From assembly GCA_038522945.1 (NCBI GenBank), contig JBCBJV010000011.1, forward strand, positions 1 to 64,000: DNA of 64,000 nucleotides. The letters run 5' to 3'. The notes beneath the pieces were generated by a model that was given only the letters and a program-made list of their open reading frames with translations, ran no database searches and was not told the origin of the DNA. The position numbers and the translations under genes were made by a program. How positions within the stretch are numbered: position 1 is the stretch's first letter; every line of letters begins with the position of its first letter. This stretch comes from MED-G105 sp038522945. Lineage in GTDB: Bacteria > Pseudomonadota > Alphaproteobacteria > Caulobacterales > Parvularculaceae. Positions 16,482-24,869 of the stretch are shown here, piece after piece.

Positions 16482-17945
16482 TCAGTCATCCAACAGGATC
16501 TCAGACGTCAGCTCCGTCCGCCCGGAGAGGAACGCGCTCATCACAACCTCGACTTCTGGCGACGTCATAAACACGTTGTGACCGGCACCGACAACGCTCA
16601 CCTGATGGGCATTCGTCAGGCCTGCGATCGCTTCAGCCTGACCATCTGGATAAGTGCGCCCGTCAAGGGTCCCGGTCAACACAAGTGTCGGAATGTCCGA
16701 GATCGGGCCTTGGCGAAAGGACGGACCCAGATCAAGTGCCGTCAACGCGCCCACCAATTGAGGCATCGGGAAGTTCAAGTACTCCCCGAGAAGGCTTGTT
16801 TGGGCATCGCTTTGGACCTGCGCCAACCGGGCATCGGAAATCCCTGAGGCCCGGTCCATCCCTAACGGCATGGCCCTAAAGGAGATCGGCGCACGCGGAT
16901 CAGCGAACCGGGCAATTATGCCACCGGCCGGCTCAAAGATGCCCGCCGCAGCAGCTTGATAAAGATCGACCAACCGCCGTGCCGAACCAGGATCGGCGAT
17001 CATGGCGCTCGCCAGTCGCTGCATGTCACGTTTTTGGAACAAGTACGGAACCTCCGCACCGTCTGCCATACGAAGGGTCAGGAGTTGCGGATTTTCTTCA
17101 AGCGAGGCGTGGACCGACCCGATCAGCTCAGGCAGATTTGGTGCCCCAATCGCATCGCCAAGCCGGGCAAAATAGTCATCCGTCCGTGAGGGGAGTTTCA
17201 CGGTTTGATCCAGTCCTTCGACACTCGCAATGATCACCCGATCGATTTCACTCGTCATCTCGTTCATGGCCGCGAGCGCCAGATGACTGCCATATGAAAT
17301 GCCCCAAAGACTGATTTTGTCTGCTCCCAGATGTTGTCGAAGATCACTTAAGTCAGCAACGCTCTGGCGCGTGGTGTACCCCGCGAGATCAACTCCGCTC
17401 TCTTCCCAATACTCAGCGCATTCCTTTGCCGCTTGACCATAGAGACCGGCAAGTGCGCTATCGCTAATTGCTTCTGTCGTTGGTACAGACACGGAAGAAA
17501 TGCACTCGGGTGTATCATTCGACGCGCCCGTCCCCCGCTGATCGAGCGCGATCACGTCTCCAAACTGACGCATGGCCATGAATAGCGGAAACCGGCCGCG
17601 CTTTGCCGTCGCAATGCCTGATCCACCAGGCCCGCCAGCAAGATAAACAATCGGCGCCCCTTTGATCTCCCCGGTAGTAGGGAATCGAACGTAGCGGACC
17701 GGGATCGATCGGCTGTCCGCGTCCCCACGATTCTCCGGGACCATGAACTCGCCCTGAAACGCTTCGACTTCATCGCCTGCGTTCGAGACGAACGTGACAG
17801 GTTGCTCTGTATGGCTATCAAATTGTGGTGCAGGGCTTAGAGCGGCGCTCTTGACACTTGGTGCGACCGACCCGTCGGCTGCACAAGCCGTTGCCAGGAC
17901 GATTGCCGCTACGTAGCTCATGCTCACTTTCAGCAAATTTGACAT
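16482..17945 (-). CDS. Exported alpha/beta hydrolase (TAP-like peptidase family)
   Basis: A 487-residue lipoprotein-type hydrolase: signal segment with lipobox LATAC (Cys21), oxyanion block GGPGGSG (104-110), DQRGTG (135-140), nucleophile elbow WGISYGS with Ser217, Asp in GTLDGRTYP and His in VGAGHNVF near the C-terminus. This set matches prolyl/tripeptidyl aminopeptidase-like exported hydrolases that clip peptides or esters outside the cytoplasm. GAGAGGATTCAGCC before the ATG at 17945 is a good ribosome site. It is monocistronic, with a spacer of about 200 bp upstream, and convergent with the paralogue array. Confidence 0.85.
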   Translation of the reverse strand: MSNLLKVSMSYVAAIVLATACAADGSVAPSVKSAALSPAPQFDSHTEQPVTFVSNAGDEVEAFQGEFMVPENRGDADSRSIPVRYVRFPTTGEIKGAPIVYLAGGPGGSGIATAKRGRFPLFMAMRQFGDVIALDQRGTGASNDTPECISSVSVPTTEAISDSALAGLYGQAAKECAEYWEESGVDLAGYTTRQSVADLSDLRQHLGADKISLWGISYGSHLALAAMNEMTSEIDRVIIASVEGLDQTVKLPSRTDDYFARLGDAIGAPNLPELIGSVHASLEENPQLLTLRMADGAEVPYLFQKRDMQRLASAMIADPGSARRLVDLYQAAAAGIFEPAGGIIARFADPRAPISFRAMPLGMDRASGISDARLAQVQSDAQTSLLGEYLNFPMPQLVGALTALDLGPSFRQGPISDIPTLVLTGTLDGRTYPDGQAEAIAGLTNAHQVSVVGAGHNVFMTSPEVEVVMSAFLSGRTELTSEILLDD

Positions 17946-18143
17946 GGCTGAATCCTCTCCCAGTTGTCAGACCATCAGTTTCCCACGGACGCTTTACCTA
18001 AAGCCAGCACCAAAGCGTAAGCAAGCTCCGATCATCGACGTCCGGGGCCAATCTGTCGCGTTTTCAAGGAAGGGCATCGCTTTCGAAAATAGCCGTTCCG
18101 CGCCCTTCAGGACAATTGGCTGGGATCATCGCAGTGCTTTCAA

Positions 18144-18440
18144 CTAAGTAATCGGTGTGCTCGCATACTTCAGATCCCGGGCCATTTTTTCAACGGCAAC
18201 TTTCGCCTCGCGCAAGGTCGCAGCCGTTGCTCCTCGGAATACCTTGATGGCAAGGATTTTCTTTTTGTCTTGCAAGGCCGCAAGGACCTGCTCCCGCGCA
18301 GCCGGATCAAGGCGACCGATCTTTTCCTCAGCCGACGCCAGGGTCTCAGAGGTTGTTGGCGTTGATGCACCAGAGAGCAGATAAGCCACCCCCGCGATCG
18401 CCAGAAAGCCAAAAACCATATTCAAATCAATCTGATCCAT
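18144..18440 (-). CDS. Small membrane protein with ribosomal L7/L12-like C-terminal domain
   Basis: 98 residues. The frame can be extended to 18614, but GGGAGG sits 6 nt before the ATG at 18440 and the extension is unconvincing. The N-terminal span (VFGFLAIAGVAYLLSG, residues 8-23) is followed by a Ser/Thr linker, a short helix and KKILAIKVFRGATAATLREAKVAVEKMA. The last segment has the spacing of the L7/L12 C-terminal fold (IxVIKxxRxxTGLGLKEAKxxVE). Membrane-anchored L7/L12-fold proteins are known only as hypotheticals; a ribosome link is inference. It is divergent from the histidine phosphatase gene. Confidence 0.7.
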   Translation of the reverse strand: MDQIDLNMVFGFLAIAGVAYLLSGASTPTTSETLASAEEKIGRLDPAAREQVLAALQDKKKILAIKVFRGATAATLREAKVAVEKMARDLKYASTPIT

Positions 18441-18588
18441 AGTGTCCTCCCGCGCGAAGCTCGTCGCCCTACTCTTAACGTTATGATTGATTTGGGGGCA
18501 AAGGGCCCGCGTTTCCACCCGCAAGCTTTCAGAAGCGCAATCTTTGCCAGATTGAAGTGAGCGCCGGAATGGCGGTATCTTTCGAGCC

Positions 18589-19227
18589 ATGGGGATTTTC
18601 AACAAAAAAGGCATGCCGGGCGGGCGCGTCAGCCTGCCGTTTCCGGTTTATTTTGTCCGCCACGGGCAAACGGACTGGAATGCGTCGCGCCGGTTTCAGG
18701 GGCATTCGGATATTCCGCTTAATGAGAATGGCCGCGCGCAAGCCTCCCGCAATGGACTGCGCTTGCGTGACCATGTGGGTGACCTACACCGCATGACCTT
18801 TGTTGCGAGCCCGCTGTCTCGGGCGAGAGAAACCCTGGAAATTATCCGGCTTGCCTTGAAGCTTCCGGCTCGACGCTACAAAGTCGATGATCGGTTGATC
18901 GAAATTGATCTTGGCGACTGGAATGGGAAGACCCCGGATGAAATTAATGCGGAAGGCAACGGGGCTTTTGACAAACGCGAAGAAGACAAGTGGAGCTTTG
19001 TGGTACCGGGCGGGGAGAGTTATGCCAACGCATCAGAGCGCACGCGTGAATTCCTCATTGACCTGAAGCAAGAAATGCGCGGGCCCGCGCTTGTCGTTGG
19101 ACATGGTGCTTCCGGTCGCCTCTTGCGCGGATACTTGCGCAACATGAAACGCGATGAAATTCCTCACCTGAAAGCCCGCCAGGACGTAGCCTACAGGCTT
19201 TATCAGGGTAAGGAAAAAGAACTGTAA
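18589..19227 (+). CDS. Histidine phosphatase family protein (phosphoglycerate-mutase-like)
   Basis: 212 residues, cytoplasmic. The catalytic RHG motif is at 24-26 (VYFVRHGQTDWN). A second arginine lies in SPLSRARET, the acid in the DLGDWNGKT region, and the second His in VVGHGASGR near 165-173. This is the branch that includes phosphoglycerate mutases, CobC and broad phosphatases; the substrate cannot be told. The ATG at 18589 lacks a clear ribosome site and an in-frame ATG eight codons later (MPGGRVSLPF) is possible. Intergenic distance to the divergent small membrane gene is about 150 bp. Confidence 0.8.
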   Translation: MGIFNKKGMPGGRVSLPFPVYFVRHGQTDWNASRRFQGHSDIPLNENGRAQASRNGLRLRDHVGDLHRMTFVASPLSRARETLEIIRLALKLPARRYKVDDRLIEIDLGDWNGKTPDEINAEGNGAFDKREEDKWSFVVPGGESYANASERTREFLIDLKQEMRGPALVVGHGASGRLLRGYLRNMKRDEIPHLKARQDVAYRLYQGKEKEL

Positions 19228-19243
19228 GACGTTCGGCAAAGGG

Positions 19244-20767
19244 CTAGTCTTGCGCCAGTTGCTCTTCGGCAAACGAAACCACTTTGGCAACCGCATCTCG
19301 ATGGGAAGCGAGCGGGTCTGCAGTGCCTTCAAAAACCTGCAGCGGGATCTCCGGCGGTATCCCCTCACCTTCCCAGCGTCGCCCTTCGTGATCGAGATAA
19401 AGCTCGTTTGATAACGTCACCTCCCACCCGTTAGGGAGGGGTTTTTCAAGTTTGTCTGACAATGCACCGCGGGTGGTCTCGCCCAAGTGCGTGACCTGTG
19501 GCAAGGCACGCAAGGAAAGGCTCAAGGTCTCTCCGCCGCTCACCGTGCCATTCGTTGTCAACAGATAGACCGGCCCGGCGAAAACCGTATCCGCAGGTTC
19601 CAAAGTATATATCGTAGGCGGAATAAGAGCTTCTGTATCGAGAGCCTGCTTGCTGTAAGTTGTCGTGGGCAGGGTTGCGAAATGACTGGCGATCTCTCGT
19701 CCTACATAATCGAAGCCCCCGAAATTGAGGCTGAGATCGACGATAACTACCCGCGCGGCCTGTTGCTGGAAGTGCGCGATCGCTTTGCCCATCTCCTGGC
19801 GAATTGCCGCTTTTTGTGCGCCGCTCGACTGGTCATCACCGATTGCATATCGCGCAACGTGAAATATCGCGATGTAGCCGATTTCCTCCGTTGCCATGCC
19901 GTAACGCAGATATTTGTTCTGAGACGCAAAGCCCATTCCTTTAAGGATGGATCCGGAGATATTGCCGTCGAGGTACCCCTCGTAGAATGCTCCTGCATCA
20001 CCAGGGTTTTGGGTGCCACTCTGGACACGGGCATTATTTTCAATCAGTGATGGGACAATCCCTTCATTGGCGTCAAATTTTCTGCCCTCACCATCAACGT
20101 CGCCCGTCAGTTCCACGTGAGCGTCCCTGACATCCCGGATCATCCCGGTCAGAGCACCAAACAGTTCAGCATTACTCATATCATTCGCAATCTCTGATCG
20201 GCGCGCCTTCACTCTTTCCGACCAATCCACATCAAAGAGGTCGAAGAAGACATAATGCTCTGTGAAATATGCCGCAAAGTGATCAAAAACCGAAATCGGC
20301 GTGGCGTCAGGGCCAGCCCCCTCACAGGCCGGCGGCAATTCTGACTTTACTTGGTACTGGGTTTGATGAGGCTCATCCTCTGTCCACAGACGTACTACCG
20401 ATTGGTCCTGGCGCACGATTGCAAAATCATAGAAATCCGAGAGCCTCGTCTCAGGTTCCAGCGAAATCTCAATACACGTGCCCGGCGTCGCATCGTAGGC
20501 ACGCAGCGCCTCATGACGCCGATCAATCACATATCCGTACCCGTCGGAAAACCAGACGCCCCGTGGCAATTCAGGGTCCGATGCGAGCTGAACGGGCGCA
20601 CTAAAGGTTATATCCGCCGCCGCCGACGCGACTGGATCGCCGCGGCCAGCAGTCATCGTACACGCCGCAAGCCCGATCAGCGCTGTCACGCCGAGCAGAC
20701 CGGACGATGCGGCCGCGCGACGAGGAGGTGCGGCAGAAGTCTTTACTTTTTTCATATGCAGGGTCAT
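19244..20767 (-). CDS. S41 family peptidase (tail-specific-protease-like), lipoprotein
   Basis: 507 residues. The lipobox is LIGLAAC (Cys36), so it is probably an outer- or inner-membrane lipoprotein. The C-terminal half has the S41 core: VVIVDLSLNFGG (340-351), GPVYLLTTNGTVSGGETLSLS (catalytic Ser410 in TVSGGE) and GEGIPPEIPL near the end. No PDZ domain is obvious, unlike CtpA proteins; this resembles the retinoid-binding/interphotoreceptor-like subset. Two possible starts (ATG at 20767 or 20755) both lack a good ribosome site. It is divergent from the Lrp-type regulator with an 84-bp spacer, so control by that regulator is plausible. Confidence 0.75.
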   Translation of the reverse strand: MTLHMKKVKTSAAPPRRAAASSGLLGVTALIGLAACTMTAGRGDPVASAAADITFSAPVQLASDPELPRGVWFSDGYGYVIDRRHEALRAYDATPGTCIEISLEPETRLSDFYDFAIVRQDQSVVRLWTEDEPHQTQYQVKSELPPACEGAGPDATPISVFDHFAAYFTEHYVFFDLFDVDWSERVKARRSEIANDMSNAELFGALTGMIRDVRDAHVELTGDVDGEGRKFDANEGIVPSLIENNARVQSGTQNPGDAGAFYEGYLDGNISGSILKGMGFASQNKYLRYGMATEEIGYIAIFHVARYAIGDDQSSGAQKAAIRQEMGKAIAHFQQQAARVVIVDLSLNFGGFDYVGREIASHFATLPTTTYSKQALDTEALIPPTIYTLEPADTVFAGPVYLLTTNGTVSGGETLSLSLRALPQVTHLGETTRGALSDKLEKPLPNGWEVTLSNELYLDHEGRRWEGEGIPPEIPLQVFEGTADPLASHRDAVAKVVSFAEEQLAQD

Positions 20768-20851
20768 GCGCCGACTATATCCGCAATATTCTGGCGGATC
20801 CTGCCTGATTTGTTTGTATAACTGCTTATTTTCGTCATATGATACGAGCTT

Positions 20852-21316
20852 ATGCCGGTTTTCGCCAATACCGACGATTACGACCGGGCGATCCTTCGCC
20901 TAGTTCAGAACGACGCTTCTTTGACCCATGAAGCCATTGGCCGCTCGGTCAATCTCTCTGCGTCATCGGTGCGTCGTCGCCTCGCCGCATTGAAAGACGC
21001 CGGCATCATCGAGAAAGAGGTCGCGCTGCTTTCGCCTGAGCATGCCGGGGTGACCCTGATCGTTTCAGTGAGCTTCAAAGAGGAAACCGCGGACGCCTAT
21101 GACCAGCTGGATGCGCGGGTTAGGGACGATCCCGCGGTCAAACAGAGTTATCACGTTTCAGGCGAAGAAGATTACGTCCTCATCGTACAGGCGCCGTCCC
21201 TCCAGTGGTATGAAAACTGGGGACGGGAGATGTTCATGACTGATCCTGCGATCCGCCGGTACTCCACCAAAGTCGTCTGGTCCCGGAAGAAGTTCGACAC
21301 ATCCATTGATGTCTGA
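20852..21316 (+). CDS. Lrp/AsnC family transcriptional regulator
   Basis: 154 residues. An N-terminal winged helix-turn-helix (LTHEAIGRSVNLSASSVRRRLAALKDAGII, about residues 24-53) is joined to a RAM/AsnC effector domain (VSVSFKEE ... VKQSYHVSGEEDYVLIVQA). Members bind an amino acid or similar ligand and often control the divergent gene and themselves; here that would be the S41 peptidase. Ligand unknown. It is convergent with the TonB receptor. A perfect 10-bp palindrome, ACGTATACGT (21333-21342), lies in the short gap between them. Confidence 0.9.
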   Translation: MPVFANTDDYDRAILRLVQNDASLTHEAIGRSVNLSASSVRRRLAALKDAGIIEKEVALLSPEHAGVTLIVSVSFKEETADAYDQLDARVRDDPAVKQSYHVSGEEDYVLIVQAPSLQWYENWGREMFMTDPAIRRYSTKVVWSRKKFDTSIDV

Positions 21317-21341
21317 GACCTAGCCGGCTGTAACGTATACG

Positions 21342-23561
21342 TCAGAAACGCAATGTGAGCGAGCCTCGAAACTGTCTTGGTTCGACGGGATGTAAATGAA
21401 CATCCGCTACCGGATTTATTTCATCGGAGAGCTGTGATTCGAAGAAATAGGTGATGTCGGCATCCTCGGAATCGAGGAGGTTCAAGACATCCAGCCCCAA
21501 TTGCGCCGGCCCCAGGGTATAATAGATCCCGAGATTCACGATCGTGGTGGGCTCGGAGAAAACGCTTGCGTCTTCGATCAAAGGCGCAACGCCGAGGCGA
21601 CGCACCCGGGCGGTTGCCGTCAACTGTTCGGTCGGATCGAGGGCAATGCCGGCACCAAAGACATTTTCGACCGCCTGCGGAATACGGTCGGCATTGCCGG
21701 GGGCGTTCTTCAGCCGCGCGTCGGTGTAGGCTGCGGTCGCGTCCAGCCTTATCCAGTCGGCCGGCTTCCAGAATGCGCCGAATTCAACACCGAACCGCCG
21801 CGAGGCGTCATTAGGTTCGGTCGTTCCCGCATCGCCCACGAACACAAGCTCTTCGTCAAGCTCCAGCCAGAACCCAGTGATCGTTGCGTTGAAGGATCCG
21901 GTCGCGTATCGCGCCCCGATTTCTGCCCCTTCAGCGCGCACCAAGACGTCCACCGGATCCACTGGATCAAGCGTACGCGGATCAACGGAAATCGCTGCGC
22001 CGCGGACATCATTGGAGTGAAACCCCTGACCGTAATTGGCATAAAGCTCGATGGCATCGCTCGCCTGCCAGGCCAGTGATGCGGTTGGCGTGAAAATCGC
22101 GTCGGTTCCGTCGTCGGAGTTTTCGTCGATCGAGGCATCAACCGAAAAGTCATAGAAATCGCCCCGCGCACCAACTGACGCCCGCAAGCGATCGGTCAGA
22201 TTAACTTCAAGTTCAACAAATCCGCCAACGGAAAATTCTTGCACTTCATCGTCTCGCACCGTTCTGATTCGCTCACGCGCAACGGTGTCAAACAGGCCGA
22301 TGTTGAATATGTCGTCATAGCGCAGGTCTGCGCCCGCCTTCAGGGTCGCCTCGCGTCCTGCGATTGTGGTCGGGCGGGTATAATCAACGGCGCCGCCAAG
22401 GGTCAGGCGCTCATCGCGCTGCTCGAATTCGTCGCCATTGATCGGGTCATTCAAAAAGTAGGTGAAGTTCGAAAACAGCTCAAAGTCGTAATAAAGCGCG
22501 TAGGCATTCGCTGACCAATTACCCACATCGACCGAACTGTTGAGCGCGATCCGTGTGGTCTCCCCGCCAAGGTCCGGATCGATAAACCCAAACAAGGAAA
22601 GACCTGCCGAGGATGTGCGAATGTGCGGTGCGGAGACACTTCTCAGCTCTGGCCCCTCTGGCCCCTCTGGCCCCTCTGGCCCCTCTGGCCCCTCTGGCCC
22701 CTGTGCGGGGGAACCGTCTTCTGCTAGCACGCCAGATCCACGACGGTTGACCGTCGTGATGATTCGATTAGCGCCATCACGCTCGCCTGTGATGAGGCGC
22801 AGCGGTATTTGATCCGTAGACGTCCATTGAGAGTCATAGGCGCTCAACGAAATCCGGAAATCAGCATTGCCGCGTTGGCGTGAGAATTTGCCAAAGAAGT
22901 TATACTTCTCCAGGTTCTCATCGAGCTCAAACGGGCCGTTAAAGAAGACGGTCTCTCCGGCAAGCAACAGATCGCCCCCGGCTACATCAAACGAGCTCGC
23001 CACCAATCCACGACGATAGCCATTCTCGCCAATAGTGCCGAGAGCAATGTTGGTGTCGAGCGTATCGTAGGTGACAAACTCGGCAGTTGCTGCAGCTGTG
23101 AAGTCACCCACGTCCGCGTGATAAGGGCCCTTTCGGAACTCAATCCGTTCAACCAGCTCAGGAATGATAAAGTTCAGATCCAGATAGCCTTGGCCGTGCC
23201 CGTGGGTTCTGAAGTTTATTGGTGTGCCGTCCACAAATGCCGCGAAGTCCGTGCCGTGGTCCAGGTTAAAGCCGCGCAAGAAGTACTGGTTCGCCTTGCC
23301 GGAGCCTGAATGCTGGGTGGCGATCAGACCCGGTATCACTTCCGCTAACTCGCCCACCCGCGAAAAAGGACGGTTTTCAAAATCAGCATAGCCAACAATG
23401 CCTTCCGAACTCGTTTTGGCGGTGCCCACCAGATTTATCTGGCGGCCATAGACGACCAATTCGTCGTCCGACGGGTCCCCATCAGCTTTTGGCTCAACGG
23501 AAATAGGGTGGGTGTCAGCGAGGGAGGAGACTGATAAAAAAGCGACTGCTGCGATCTTCAT
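21342..23561 (-). CDS. TonB-dependent outer-membrane receptor with a variable GPE repeat
   Basis: 739 residues: short signal peptide (MKIAAVAFLSVSSLA), plug domain (about 45-165, with RVGELAEVIPGLIATQHSGSG, YFLRGFNLDHGTDFAAFVDG, RIEFRKGPYHADVGD), then a beta-barrel ending in an aromatic residue (LTLRF), as outer-membrane proteins do. The His-rich THGHGQGYLDL in the plug is notable but the substrate is unknown. Near residues 286-305 there is GPEGPEGPEGPEGPEGPE, encoded by a 9-bp tandem repeat, probably in an extracellular loop. There is no ribosome site directly at the ATG (AGAGGA is 16 nt upstream). The gene is alone; a 14-bp inverted repeat lies about 43 bp upstream. Confidence 0.85.
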   Translation of the reverse strand: MKIAAVAFLSVSSLADTHPISVEPKADGDPSDDELVVYGRQINLVGTAKTSSEGIVGYADFENRPFSRVGELAEVIPGLIATQHSGSGKANQYFLRGFNLDHGTDFAAFVDGTPINFRTHGHGQGYLDLNFIIPELVERIEFRKGPYHADVGDFTAAATAEFVTYDTLDTNIALGTIGENGYRRGLVASSFDVAGGDLLLAGETVFFNGPFELDENLEKYNFFGKFSRQRGNADFRISLSAYDSQWTSTDQIPLRLITGERDGANRIITTVNRRGSGVLAEDGSPAQGPEGPEGPEGPEGPEGPELRSVSAPHIRTSSAGLSLFGFIDPDLGGETTRIALNSSVDVGNWSANAYALYYDFELFSNFTYFLNDPINGDEFEQRDERLTLGGAVDYTRPTTIAGREATLKAGADLRYDDIFNIGLFDTVARERIRTVRDDEVQEFSVGGFVELEVNLTDRLRASVGARGDFYDFSVDASIDENSDDGTDAIFTPTASLAWQASDAIELYANYGQGFHSNDVRGAAISVDPRTLDPVDPVDVLVRAEGAEIGARYATGSFNATITGFWLELDEELVFVGDAGTTEPNDASRRFGVEFGAFWKPADWIRLDATAAYTDARLKNAPGNADRIPQAVENVFGAGIALDPTEQLTATARVRRLGVAPLIEDASVFSEPTTIVNLGIYYTLGPAQLGLDVLNLLDSEDADITYFFESQLSDEINPVADVHLHPVEPRQFRGSLTLRF
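22651..22704. repeat. Six-copy 9-bp coding repeat in the TonB receptor
   Basis: Five identical units GGCCCCTCT and a sixth differing in one base, encoding Gly-Pro-Glu steps on the minus strand. The unit length is a multiple of three, so copy-number change would lengthen or shorten the loop without shifting frame. Confidence 0.95.
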
Positions 23562-23603
23562 TGCAAAACCCGAAATCCTCTAAACTTGTAAACCTTGCAC
23601 CCT

Positions 23604-23617
23604 TGCATACGAATGCA
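23604..23617. promoter_or_regulatory. Inverted repeat upstream of the TonB receptor
   Basis: TGCAT-ACGA-ATGCA, two perfect 5-bp arms, about 43 bp before the receptor start. The position suits an operator for a dimeric repressor. It does not match a Fur or Zur box that I recognise. Confidence 0.3.
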
Positions 23618-23735
23618 CCGTGATAGGTTGGTAGAACTCAATCCAATGCGCATCTCCAATTGGCTTGACGAGTTAATTGTTAGTGCGATTTGAAACGCAC
23701 CGATGTCGTTACACTATCACGATGAGACGAATTGA

Positions 23736-24125
23736 TCAGTTTGCGGGCTCAATTAAATCCCACTTGTTGCCGAATGGATCCTGAAACACTGCAACGGTTC
23801 CGTAAGGCTCCCGGCGCGGTTCCTCCAGAAATTGCACGCCCCTTTCAACAAACGCATGATGGTCTCGGGCAAAATCATCCGTCTGCAGAAAGAATGCGAC
23901 ACGCCCGCCGGTTTGATTGCCGACAGCCGCCTCTTGTTGCTCATCGACCGCGCGAGCGAGCAAGACCGCTGTTTCGGCGCCGTTCGGCGCGACCCTCACC
24001 CAGCGCTTACCGCCACCGAGGTTGGTATCTTCCAGCAAGGTAAAACCAAGCGACCCAACATAGAACGCGATTGCGTCGTCATAGTCCGGAACGACCAGGG
24101 TAATGAGAGAGATCAGGGTTGCCAT
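23736..24125 (-). CDS. VOC/glyoxalase-fold protein
   Basis: 129 residues, one vicinal-oxygen-chelate domain: N-terminal LISLITLVVPDYDDAIAFYVGSLGF, middle RWVRVAPNGAETAVLLA, and C-terminal GTVAVFQDPFGNKWDLIEP with the usual metal-ligand Glu near the end. Members isomerise, cleave ring compounds or bind drugs; the exact activity cannot be read from sequence. The ATG is preceded by TTAGGTAGACAGCC, a moderate site. It is monocistronic, on the same strand as the TonB receptor upstream of it but separated by 174 bp. Confidence 0.8.
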   Translation of the reverse strand: MATLISLITLVVPDYDDAIAFYVGSLGFTLLEDTNLGGGKRWVRVAPNGAETAVLLARAVDEQQEAAVGNQTGGRVAFFLQTDDFARDHHAFVERGVQFLEEPRREPYGTVAVFQDPFGNKWDLIEPAN

Positions 24126-24770
24126 GGCTGTCTACCTAACATCAAACCCCAGAGATGCGTCGAGCTGAAACACTTTTCTCGAGCAAGCACTCGATCAAAA
24201 CGAGTGCTAATCAAAAACGACACATCACAATTTGCTCGCGGTATATTTCCCACATGTGACGAAAGAACCGGGTACGGTGTAAAATCCGCCGTCGCATCAT
24301 GGCCTTATTCGCGTTACATTATCCGAGTTGCGTAATGCGTTGTGTCCAAGTTGTGCACCGTGACGGAATGTTAACGGCGGCAAGATATCTTTAAGCAAGA
24401 TACTGTCGTTAACGGTGCCGATCCTAGTTCCTCCCACCAGGTGAGCACCGGACCCGCAGTAACGGGATTTTTCTCGGGCATCGCGCCCGTACACAGACCA
24501 AAGCTGCCGCAAATTCAGGCAGTTAGAAATGAGGCTCAAAAAGTTATCGAACACCGCTCAAGTCGGGGTAGAATACAAAAAGAAGGTAGATCACATGTTG
24601 CGGCACACGCCGGCGAAATCGACCGAGGCCCCTTGCCAAGCAAGGGTCAGCGCCCACATCCAAAGGGAGAGAAAGCTTGGATGGCGGTCGGCGCAGGTAA
24701 CGATGCGCGGCGATGCAACAGGACGTGATAAAAAGACGACTGAGAAAATCGGGATGGGATCTGAATGCGG
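24126..24770 (+). ncRNA. Long spacer before prkA; candidate small RNA or leader
   Basis: No convincing gene is seen in about 740 bp; the open frames here have no ribosome sites and poor composition. The stretch ends in a strong terminator (24771-24804) although no gene precedes it on the plus strand. This suggests a small transcript, or an attenuated leader of prkA. A small hairpin (CCCTTG ... CAAGGG, near 24631-24648) lies within. Two copies of GTTAACGG (near 24371 and 24409) flank an AT-rich piece upstream and could mark the control region. No known RNA family was recognised. The 5' end of any transcript is unknown; the coordinates give the whole spacer. Confidence 0.3.
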
Positions 24771-24804
24771 GGGCGCGGTCAATGAAGACCAGGCGCCCTT
24801 TTTT
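24771..24804 (+). terminator. Orphan Rho-independent terminator upstream of prkA
   Basis: GGGCGCGGTC (24771-24780), loop AATGAA, GACC-AG-GCGCCC (24787-24798) and a run of six T. The 10-bp stem has only a 2-nt bulge. It lies 65 bp before the prkA start, with no gene ahead of it. Confidence 0.8.
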
Positions 24805-24869
24805 GTTTTCGAGTTTGGGCGGCAACAGCGCGGCAGTGACGTGCTGAACATAAAAGTGAGTGAACGGCG

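Noticed and set aside
22651..22704. CRISPR-like repeat
   Set aside because: Units are 9 bp and directly adjacent without spacers, and lie inside a coding sequence.
24441..24728. 95-codon frame before prkA
   Set aside because: No ribosome site and biased composition. The region is better explained by a non-coding transcript ending at the nearby terminator.
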